From Deltaproteobacteria bacterium (GTDB lineage: Bacteria > Desulfobacterota > Binatia > UTPRO1), in contig JADLHM010000125.1 in NCBI GenBank assembly GCA_020848745.1, forward strand, positions 1 to 36,861: a stretch of DNA of 36,861 bases, written 5' to 3'. Numbering within the stretch: the stretch's first letter is position 1; each line of letters begins with the position of its first letter. The translations under genes and the position numbers were made by a program. The notes beneath the pieces were generated by a model that was not told where the DNA came from, made no database searches, and saw only the letters and a program-made list of their open reading frames with translations. Shown piece by piece: positions 16,980 through 23,235 of the stretch.

Positions 16980-18233
16980 CTAGCGCGGCAGATCCTTCGT
17001 GCCCTTCTTCGGCGCGCCGACCAGGCACGCCATGTTTCCCGCCGGATGCTTGTTCTCGTACATCAGCTGGTGGGTGTGCGGGATCTGTTCGAAGGTGAAC
17101 GTCTCGCTGAGGCAGGGATCGACCTTGCCCGCGAGCACGAGGTCGTTCAGGCCCTTGGCCTGCTCGTCGTTTGCGAAGTGCGAGCCCTGGAAGCGCTTCT
17201 GGCGCATCCAGAGATAGCGGAGGTCGACGACGGCGTTGTACCCCGTCGTGCCGGCGCAGATCACGACCATGCCGCCCGTGTCGCAGACGAAGATCGACGT
17301 CGGCACGGTGTCCTCGCCGGGGTGCTCGAAGACGATGCGTGGGCTCCGCCGCTCGCCGAGCACGTCCCAGAGCGCCTTGCCGAAGGCGCGCGCGCCCGCG
17401 GCCCACTTGTCGTAGGCGGCGGTGTCCTTCCAGTGCGGCAACATGCCCCAGTGATCGAACTTCTTGCGGTTGATGCAGCCCTTGGCGCCGAGCTTCTCGC
17501 AGAAGGCGAACTTGTCCTCGCCGGATACGACCGCGACCGGGATCCCGCCCTGCGCCCTCACGATCTGGATCGCCATGCTGCCGAGGCCGCCCGACCCGCC
17601 CCAGACGAGCACGACGTCGTCCTTCCGGACGGTGTGCGGCGGCCACGCCATCAGCATGCGGTAGGCGGTCGCGCCGACGAGCATGTAGGCCGCGGCGGCT
17701 TCCCACGTGAGGTGCTTGGCCTTCGGCAGGCACTGGTGCGCCTGCACCTTGGTGAACTGCGCGAAGCTGCCCCAGTTGGTCTCGTAGCCCCAGATCTGGA
17801 AGCTCGGCGCGAACATCGGGTCGACGCCGGACTGCACGACCTTGTCGTCGCGACCCCAGACGCCGCAGTGGATCACGACCTCGTCGCCGACCTTCACGTT
17901 CTTCACGTCGGCGCCGACCTTGTAGACGACGCCCGACGCGTCGCTGCCGCCGATGTGGAAGCCGGTCGTGTCGCCGCTCTTGGCGTGCACCTTCACGACG
18001 TCGATCGGGATGCCGAGGGCGGCCCAGACGTTGTTGTAGTTCACGCCCGCGGCCATGACGCAGACGAGCACCTCGTCGGGCGCGATCTCGGGGACCGCGA
18101 CCTTCTCCACCCGGAACGCCTTCGTCGGCTCGCCGAAGCGGTCGGGACGGATGACCTGGGCGTACATCTCGGCCGGGACGTGGCCGACGGGGGGGATCTG
18201 ACCGATCTCGTAGAGGTCGCGCGTGTCGCTCAT
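16980..18233 (-). CDS. ccr: Crotonyl-CoA carboxylase/reductase
   Basis: A 417-residue medium-chain dehydrogenase/reductase that reductively carboxylates crotonyl-CoA to (2S)-ethylmalonyl-CoA with NADPH and CO2. The long N-terminus ([19 protein letters not shown]) and [18 protein letters not shown] are specific to this family. [13 protein letters not shown] holds Glu151 and [13 protein letters not shown] holds His352, which match the CO2-binding Glu and His known from Ccr; the Asn at 65-68 is the likely third. The NADPH loop is [20 protein letters not shown] stands nine bases before the ATG. It follows the adenosyltransferase and hydrolase genes on the same strand (97 bp gap), so co-transcription is plausible. 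Confidence 0.95.
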   Translation of the reverse strand: MSDTRDLYEIGQIPPVGHVPAEMYAQVIRPDRFGEPTKAFRVEKVAVPEIAPDEVLVCVMAAGVNYNNVWAALGIPIDVVKVHAKSGDTTGFHIGGSDASGVVYKVGADVKNVKVGDEVVIHCGVWGRDDKVVQSGVDPMFAPSFQIWGYETNWGSFAQFTKVQAHQCLPKAKHLTWEAAAAYMLVGATAYRMLMAWPPHTVRKDDVVLVWGGSGGLGSMAIQIVRAQGGIPVAVVSGEDKFAFCEKLGAKGCINRKKFDHWGMLPHWKDTAAYDKWAAGARAFGKALWDVLGERRSPRIVFEHPGEDTVPTSIFVCDTGGMVVICAGTTGYNAVVDLRYLWMRQKRFQGSHFANDEQAKGLNDLVLAGKVDPCLSETFTFEQIPHTHQLMYENKHPAGNMACLVGAPKKGTKDLPR

Positions 18234-18329
18234 GAATGCCGTCTCCTGGAAGGGAATCGCTGGGCGTCGTCGAATGGGTCGGCGAAACTTACTCGACGTC
18301 CCGGCGCCGTCGCAAGCGCGCCGTCGCGC

Positions 18330-19010
18330 TCAGCGGCCGACGAATCCCAGGAACTCGTCGAGCGAGCCGAACCGCATGAAGAGGTTGCGGCGCTTCTCGT
18401 GGCCGATCGTCGAGGTCGGCCGGTCGGCGTAGTTGTGGCCGGGGTAGAGCACCGTGTCGTCGGGGAGCTTCCGGAGCGTATTCAGGCTCTCGTAGAGCTC
18501 GGCGGGATCGCTGCCGGGGAGGTCCGTGCGGCCGCAGCTGCCGATGAAGAGGGTGTCGCCCGAGATGAGGTTGCCGTCGACGAGGAAGCACTGCGAGCCC
18601 GGGGTATGTCCGGGCGTGTGGATGAACGTGAGCGGAACCTTGCCGACCTGGATTGCGTCGCCGGCGTCGACCGCCACCACGTCCGACGCGGAGAGATCGG
18701 AGACGCGCCCGACGTATCCCGCCTCGTGCTTGTTGATGTACGCCTTGATTCCGAGCCGGCCGACGAGCTCGGTCGCGCCGGTCACGCTCATACCCATGAA
18801 GCGGCCGCCGAGGTGATCGGGGTGGAAGTGGGTGACGAGCGCCTTCGTGATCGTGTAGCCGTCGGCCGCGGCGGCGTCGATGATCGCGTCGATCTCCCAG
18901 GCGGCGTCGACGACGGCGGCCTCGCGCGTCTCCGGATCGCCGACCAGGTACACGTAATTCTGCATCGGCCCGATCGCGAGCTGACGGAGATAGACCGGGA
19001 ACACGCTCAT
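18330..19010 (-). CDS. Metallo-beta-lactamase-fold hydrolase (glyoxalase II / persulfide dioxygenase-like)
   Basis: A 226-residue MBL-fold enzyme. Metal ligands are in VTHFHPDHLGG, the H-x-H-x-D-H motif. The second half has TFIHTPGHTPGSQCFLVDG, LISGDTLFIGSCGRTDLPG and LPDDTVLYPGHNYAD. This spacing fits hydroxyacylglutathione hydrolase and ETHE1-type persulfide dioxygenase; the CGRTDLPG block leans to the ETHE1 side. It begins at ATG 19010, whose ATGA overlaps the stop of the adenosyltransferase gene, with AAGGAA just upstream. A rhodanese gene 0.8 kb upstream would suit a sulfur-handling role, but the tight link is to cobalamin/ccr genes. Confidence 0.82.
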   Translation of the reverse strand: MSVFPVYLRQLAIGPMQNYVYLVGDPETREAAVVDAAWEIDAIIDAAAADGYTITKALVTHFHPDHLGGRFMGMSVTGATELVGRLGIKAYINKHEAGYVGRVSDLSASDVVAVDAGDAIQVGKVPLTFIHTPGHTPGSQCFLVDGNLISGDTLFIGSCGRTDLPGSDPAELYESLNTLRKLPDDTVLYPGHNYADRPTSTIGHEKRRNLFMRFGSLDEFLGFVGR

Positions 19011-19639
19011 GATTTCCTTTCGGCGGCGCGCTTCGGTGGTTTGCCCGCCGGCAGCGTGAGACCCTTTTCCCAGAGATACTCGGGCTCGCCGAGCCGGCGC
19101 GACATCCAGCGCGCGAGCACGAACAGGAGATCGGAGAGGCGGTTCACGTAGCCGAGCGTCGACTCGCCGACCGGCTCGCGCTTCATGAGTCGCAGGATGT
19201 CGCGCTCGGCGCGGCGGCAGACGGTGCGCGCCTGGTGCAGAAACGCGGCGATCGTACCGCCGCCGGGCAGGATGAAGGACTTCAGGGGCTCGAGATCCGC
19301 CTGGCACTCGTCGATCGTCCGCTCGAGCACTTGGATCTGCGCGGGGCCGATGCGGATCATCCCCTCCCACGCCACGTCGGGCGGGGTGGCGAGCTCGCTC
19401 CCGAGGTCGAAGAGCTCGTTCTGGAGCTGACGCAGGATCTGGTCGAGGCGCTTCGTCGCGGCGGACGGCGGCGCGGCGTCGTTGCAAGCGCGGACGATGC
19501 CGAGCACGGCGTTCAGCTCGTCGATCGTGCCGTAGCTCTCGATCCGCGGGTCGTCCTTCGGGACGCGCCGTCCGCCGACGAGGGCCGTCTCGCCCTTGTC
19601 GCCGCTGCGCGTGTAGACCTTGGTGATGCGGATCGCCAC
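19007..19639 (-). CDS. PduO-type cob(I)alamin adenosyltransferase
   Basis: A 210-residue enzyme that makes adenosylcobalamin from cob(I)alamin and ATP. ITKVYTRSGDKGETALVGG is the ATP-binding N-terminus. FILPGGGTIAAFLHQARTV, CRRAERDI and LGYVNRLSDLLFVLARW are the conserved PduO blocks. It starts at GTG 19639 with AGGAG eleven bases upstream, only 15 bp from a MITE-like insertion. Adenosylcobalamin is required by ethylmalonyl-CoA and methylmalonyl-CoA mutases, which explains its place before ccr. It overlaps the hydrolase gene by 4 bp. Confidence 0.93.
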   Translation of the reverse strand: MAIRITKVYTRSGDKGETALVGGRRVPKDDPRIESYGTIDELNAVLGIVRACNDAAPPSAATKRLDQILRQLQNELFDLGSELATPPDVAWEGMIRIGPAQIQVLERTIDECQADLEPLKSFILPGGGTIAAFLHQARTVCRRAERDILRLMKREPVGESTLGYVNRLSDLLFVLARWMSRRLGEPEYLWEKGLTLPAGKPPKRAAERKS

Positions 19640-19656
19640 GCTCGGACAGGCTCCTA

Positions 19657-19834
19657 GCCCGGATTATTCATGCGTTCTCGTCGCGAAAGTGCCGAGCGTG
19701 CGTCAGATCGGGCCGCGCGGAGGGCCGAACGACGCAGGCATGGTTCGACACCATGTCGAGGAGTGAGGCCCGAGCCCGGCCCGAGATGACGTGCGATTGG
19801 CGCTTGCAGTAGAGAACTCATGAATAATCCGGGC
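19657..19834. mobile_element. MITE-like element with 25-bp terminal inverted repeats
   Basis: Bases 19655-19679 and 19812-19836 are inverted repeats matching at 24 of 25 positions, beginning TAGCCCGGATTATTCATG. The element proper is 178 bp and starts GCCCGG; a TA on each side could be the target duplication, although the palindromic edge makes this ambiguous. The arms are much more A+T-rich than their surroundings, and the interior has no ORF of note but has a small hairpin (CATGGT/ACCATG, 19739-19755). It separates the adenosyltransferase start from the rhodanese stop. A non-autonomous transposon remnant fits best; a long bidirectional terminator is the alternative. Confidence 0.75.
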
Positions 19835-20241
19835 TAGCGCTTCGCGGTCACGTCCGTCGCGACCGGGAGGCCGGCGTCGCGCCAGCCGGGGATGACCACG
19901 CGACCGGTCTCGTCGCGGGCGCCGCCGAATCCGCCGCGGACGTTGGTCACGTCGGTGTAGCCCGCCGCGGCGAGGATCTCGGCGCCGCGTTGCGAGCGGC
20001 CGCCGGCCTGGCAACCGACGAGTAGCGGGGTGTCGCGGGCGAGCGCGCGCTGCACCGCGTCCACGAAATCGGGATTCGGGGTCGAGCCGCCGCCGCGGAA
20101 GAAGAGGACCGGGACGTTGATGGCGCCCTCGGGGTGCCCCGCCGCGAACTCTTCGGGGGTGCGGACGTCGAGATAGACGGCGCGCGGGTCGCGCTGCAGG
20201 GTCTCGTAGGCGTCGGGAGGCGTCGTCTGCCGGATCTCCAT
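19834..20241 (-). CDS. Rhodanese-like sulfurtransferase, single domain
   Basis: A 135-residue rhodanese fold. AVYLDVRTPEEFAAGHPEGA and NVPVLFF open the domain, and LLVGCQAGGRSQRGAEILAA contains the active-site loop with the persulfide-forming Cys (C-x-x-G-x-R). NVRGGFGGARDETGRV closes it. The start is ATG 20241 with GGAG close before it. The TAG stop lies within the terminal repeat of the MITE-like element, so the original C-terminus may have been altered. Two 14-bp direct repeats lie 43-75 bases upstream of the start. Possible roles are thiosulfate or persulfide sulfur transfer. Confidence 0.87.
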   Translation of the reverse strand: MEIRQTTPPDAYETLQRDPRAVYLDVRTPEEFAAGHPEGAINVPVLFFRGGGSTPNPDFVDAVQRALARDTPLLVGCQAGGRSQRGAEILAAAGYTDVTNVRGGFGGARDETGRVVIPGWRDAGLPVATDVTAKR

Positions 20242-20283
20242 GGGCTCCGTCTGTATCAGAGGCCGGGACGCAGCGTCACCCCA

Positions 20284-20316
20284 CGGCGCGACCTGGTGTC
20301 GTCGGCGCGACCTGGT
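20284..20316. repeat. Tandem 14-bp direct repeat upstream of the rhodanese gene
   Basis: CGGCGCGACCTGGT occurs at 20284-20297 and again at 20303-20316, a 19-bp period (just under two helical turns). It lies 43-75 bp upstream of the rhodanese ATG. The spacing would suit a regulator binding as two dimers, but no promoter elements are clear, so an operator is only a suggestion. Confidence 0.4.
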
Positions 20317-20369
20317 CACGTCCCGGTCCTGGCCACGCGCCTGCCGCGAGCGGCCCTGCGATCGGTGTC

Positions 20370-20506
20370 GCCGGCGGCCGGGTCCAGGATCGCTTCTACG
20401 GTCGCCGGGTCGCTGACACCCAGCGCGTAAGGCCCGCCGCAACCTCACTGCCCTGCGATCAAGCGAGGCGCGGCTCCCCGAAGCGATCCCCGACCCACTC
20501 GCCGGC
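20370..20506 (+). repeat. Structured intergenic repeat, copy B2 (plus orientation)
   Basis: A copy of the repeat family seen at 2.2-2.5 kb. GGATCGCTTC (20387-20396) is the reverse complement of 20480-20489, and outer GCCGGC blocks flank it. The interior carries CTACGGTCGCCGGG, CCCAGCGCGTAAGGCCCGCCG (20419-20439) and ATCAAGCGAGG. It aligns closely with the reverse complement of copy B1. The 601-bp stretch 20242-20842 holds no gene I can support: it contains the direct repeat above, copies B2 and B1, and a spacer. Confidence 0.7.
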
Positions 20507-20581
20507 GCTTCAAGCTCAGACGAAGCTCGACGGATGCGGTGCACGGATTCGTCGCGCACGTCGCCGCCCACGAAACGCGGT

Positions 20582-20607
20582 CGTTCCGAACACGGTCGGT
20601 CGGAACG
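20582..20607. repeat. Small perfect palindrome between repeat copies
   Basis: CGTTCCGA (20582-20589) pairs with TCGGAACG (20600-20607) around a 10-base loop. It sits in the spacer between copies B2 and B1 and could be an operator or a stem of a larger folded region. Confidence 0.35.
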
Positions 20608-20635
20608 CGGCCGGCACTGAACCCGATGGATGCAG

Positions 20636-20771
20636 CAGGCGGGCGGGTCGGGGATGGGTCCGGGGAGCCGCAGCTCGCGTATTGCGCAGGACGCAGAAGC
20701 TGCGGCGGGCTCTACGCGCTGGGCGGCAGTGGCCCGGCGACCGTAGGACCCCCCCCCGACCCGCCCGCCTG
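20636..20771 (-). repeat. Structured intergenic repeat, copy B1 (minus orientation)
   Basis: Bases 20636-20653 and 20754-20771 form a perfect 18-bp G+C-rich inverted repeat (CAGGCGGGCGGGTCGGGG). Read on the minus strand, the interior has CTACGGTCGCCGGG, CCCAGCGCGTAGAGCCCGCCG and GCGAGCTG, matching B2 closely and A1/A2 more loosely. B2 and B1 face each other with about 130 bp between them, the same layout as A1 and A2. Confidence 0.75.
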
Positions 20772-20842
20772 CGGCCACCGCTTCCGGTAGCCCTGCTGCG
20801 TGGGATCGGACCTCGACGCCACGCGGGATGTTCGCGTGCGGT

Positions 20843-21961
20843 TCAGTGCGCCGTCGCGTCGGTGAAGAGACGGAGATAGGCTTCGCGGCTCGCCGGGGGC
20901 AGACCGGCGAGCGCGAGGTTCTCCTCGACGTGGGCGCGGCGTCGCATGCCGACGAGCGCGGTGGTGATGCCCGGGGTCGAGCGCACGAACTGGAGCGCGC
21001 GCTGAGGGTCGGTCCGGCAGCCCTCCATGGCCTGGGCGAGCACGGCCGGCAGCGGGCCCGTGAGCTTCCCCTGCAGGAGACTCGCGCTCGCGATCACCGT
21101 CAGGCCGTGGTGATCCGCGGCTTCGACGAGCGAGCCGACGTGGTCGCCGACCGGTTGGTTGCGCGACGTGAGCGCTTCGGTCATCGCGAGGCTGCAGGGC
21201 AGCTGCACGACGCGAAAGTGGTGGGCGCGCCCCGCCGCGCTCGCCGCAAGCGCGACGAGGTCGGCGAGGGCGAGGGCATCGGCCGCGTCGGGCGCGACGC
21301 GGAACGCGTTCCAGGTGGCGACGCCGTAGCAGCCGATCGTGCCCGCGTCGACCGCCTCTTCGAGCACGCGGAAGGCGGCGCCGATCCGTGCCGTCACCTC
21401 GGCGCGCGGCACGGTGGCGAGCTGACTCTCCGGATTGTGGAGGTAGTACACGTCGATCCGCTCGACCTGGAGGTTGGCGCGGCTGCGGTCGATCTGGTGG
21501 CGCAGGTAGGCGGGCGCAAGCGTGTGGCCGCCGGCCAGCTCGTCCGCGGGCACGAGTCCGGGCGCGACGTACGCGTCGTGGAGCCAGCGCGCCGGCTCGG
21601 CCGGATAGCTGCCGTCGAAGGGCAGGTAGCCCGCCTTGCTGCACACGAGCACCTCGTCGCGTGCGACCGTGCCGTCCGCGATCGCCGCGGCCAACGCCCG
21701 GCCGACGGCGCGCTCGCTCCGCTGGGCGCGGTAGTTCGCCGCGGTGTCGACGACGTTGCTGCCGTGGGCGAAGGCGCTGCGGACGGCGTCGACGTAGAGT
21801 CCGTCGGTCGCCTCGTCGAGCGGACCGAGGTACGTGCCGATCCCGAGCGAGGCGACGGTCAGATCGCCGGGGCCCGCGCGGAAGTGCGCCGCGGGAAGCC
21901 GGCCGGCGAACCGGTCACGATACCGCCGGGTTCCGTCCGGGCTCGCGGCGCTCGTCGACAT
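20843..21961 (-). CDS. Aldo/keto reductase
   Basis: A 372-residue NAD(P)H-dependent oxidoreductase of the AKR superfamily. Catalytic positions are visible: Asp in NVVDTAANYRAQRSE (Tyr follows), Lys in VLVCSKAGYLPF and His in IDVYYLHNPESQ. LGIGTYLGPLDEATDG opens the barrel and TPGITTALVGMRRRAHVEEN is the cofactor-binding end. It is somewhat longer than the usual 320-340 residues because of an insertion around residues 115-150. AAGGAG stands four bases before ATG 21961. This start overlaps the 3' end of the upstream PAS-HisKA-REC gene by 47 bases, so translation may be coupled. The substrate is unknown. Confidence 0.88.
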   Translation of the reverse strand: MSTSAASPDGTRRYRDRFAGRLPAAHFRAGPGDLTVASLGIGTYLGPLDEATDGLYVDAVRSAFAHGSNVVDTAANYRAQRSERAVGRALAAAIADGTVARDEVLVCSKAGYLPFDGSYPAEPARWLHDAYVAPGLVPADELAGGHTLAPAYLRHQIDRSRANLQVERIDVYYLHNPESQLATVPRAEVTARIGAAFRVLEEAVDAGTIGCYGVATWNAFRVAPDAADALALADLVALAASAAGRAHHFRVVQLPCSLAMTEALTSRNQPVGDHVGSLVEAADHHGLTVIASASLLQGKLTGPLPAVLAQAMEGCRTDPQRALQFVRSTPGITTALVGMRRRAHVEENLALAGLPPASREAYLRLFTDATAH

Positions 21962-23120
21962 GCGACTCCTTCGGAAAGCAATGGGTGCGGATGATGCTCT
22001 TCAGGCGTTCGAGGTCGATCGGCTTCTTGTAGAGGACGCCGGTCGCGAGCCCGGCGAGCTTGCTGCGCTTGATGACGTGATCGTGGTCGTAGAGGTAGCC
22101 CGTCATCAGGATGACCGGCAGCCTCGGCGCGCGCTCCTTGAGATCCATGTAGAGGTCGTATCCGTCCATGTCGGGCATCACGACGTCGCTCACGACGAGG
22201 TCGAAGCGCTGGCGGGTCGCGATGTCGAGCGCGTCGAGGGCGGAGGTGGCGATCACGGCCGTGCAGCCTTGATGACGCAGGAGCTCTGCGAGCGACTGGC
22301 AGACGCCGAGGTCGTCGTCGACGACGAGGATCCTCAGCCCGGCGATCGACGGTACGCCGTCGTTGCTCGTCGCCGACGGCGCGGCGGGCGGCGGCGCCGC
22401 CGCGGACGCCTGGCGCAGATCGGTCATAAGGGTGCCGGGCAGGTACTGGCGCGTCTCGTACTCGTCGCCCGCGGCGAGCTCCTGGACCCGCCCGACGATC
22501 GCGTGGATCTTCGCGACCTCGCGCTGCACAGCCTCGAAGCGTTCGGCCTCGACCACCAGCTGCCCGTCGGTCGCCGTCCGGCGCACGAACTCCTCGATCA
22601 GCTCCATCGTGTTGGTGATGACCTCGAGCGGGTTGTTGATCTCGTGCGCCAGGCTCACGGCGAGTTCGCCGAGGGTGACCAGCCGGTCGCGCAGGCGGAT
22701 CTGGCGGAGGTCCTTGGCGAACCCGATCGACCCGACCTCGATCCCGGCCTCGTCGTAGGTGATCGAGCCCGAGATCGCCACCGGGATCTCCGTACCGTCC
22801 CTGGCGACGAACACGGTCTCGTAGTTCTTGACCGAGCCCGTGCAGCCGGCCTCCGACCCACGCATGGCCCGCATGACGTCGCGGGCGTGGTCCCGGGACT
22901 TGTAGACCCGCTGGACCGGCTTCCCGAGCACCTCCTCGGACGTGTAGCCGAGGGTCTGGCGCGCCCCGTCGTTGTAGAAGACGATCGCGCCCTGCCGGTC
23001 GACGGCGACGACGATGTCAGGGGAGTTTTCGAGAAGCTTCTCGAAATAGATGCGCGGCAGCGGCATCGAGCGTTCGGTACGCCGTCGCGAGCGAAGCTGC
23101 TCTCGAACGACGTTCGGCAT
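21915..23120 (-). CDS. PAS-HisKA-receiver protein without an ATPase domain
   Basis: A 401-residue signalling protein. A PAS domain spans about residues 23-140 (FEKLLENSPDIVVAVDRQGA, ARDGTEIPVAISGSITYDE). A HisKA dimerisation helix follows at 143-215 with AHEINNPLEVI, in which His159 is the phosphorylatable residue. A Pro/Ala linker leads to a receiver domain at 262-380, with acid pair Asp268/Asp269, phospho-acceptor Asp312 (SDVVMPDMDG) and Lys366. The HATPase_c catalytic domain expected between HisKA and REC is absent: only about 45 residues separate them and no N or G boxes are seen. Start is taken as ATG 23120; ATG 23066 is possible. It is divergent from the PilB-REC fusion gene, 115 bp away. 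Confidence 0.85.
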   Translation of the reverse strand: MPNVVREQLRSRRRTERSMPLPRIYFEKLLENSPDIVVAVDRQGAIVFYNDGARQTLGYTSEEVLGKPVQRVYKSRDHARDVMRAMRGSEAGCTGSVKNYETVFVARDGTEIPVAISGSITYDEAGIEVGSIGFAKDLRQIRLRDRLVTLGELAVSLAHEINNPLEVITNTMELIEEFVRRTATDGQLVVEAERFEAVQREVAKIHAIVGRVQELAAGDEYETRQYLPGTLMTDLRQASAAAPPPAAPSATSNDGVPSIAGLRILVVDDDLGVCQSLAELLRHQGCTAVIATSALDALDIATRQRFDLVVSDVVMPDMDGYDLYMDLKERAPRLPVILMTGYLYDHDHVIKRSKLAGLATGVLYKKPIDLERLKSIIRTHCFPKESHVDERREPGRNPAVS

Positions 23121-23235
23121 GTTAAGCCGCGTGCTCCGGAGGGTCAAGGTTGCGCGCCCGGTCGGCCGGCGCGTCAAGATTCTGACCGGCGCGGGTCTCA
23201 AGACGCCGTGCAAAGTGGCCGAGAATGTCACTGCG

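Noticed and set aside
19657-19834. CRISPR-like or riboswitch explanation of the inverted repeats
   Set aside because: There is only one pair of arms, no regular spacers, and no conserved aptamer core that I can recognise. A MITE fits better.
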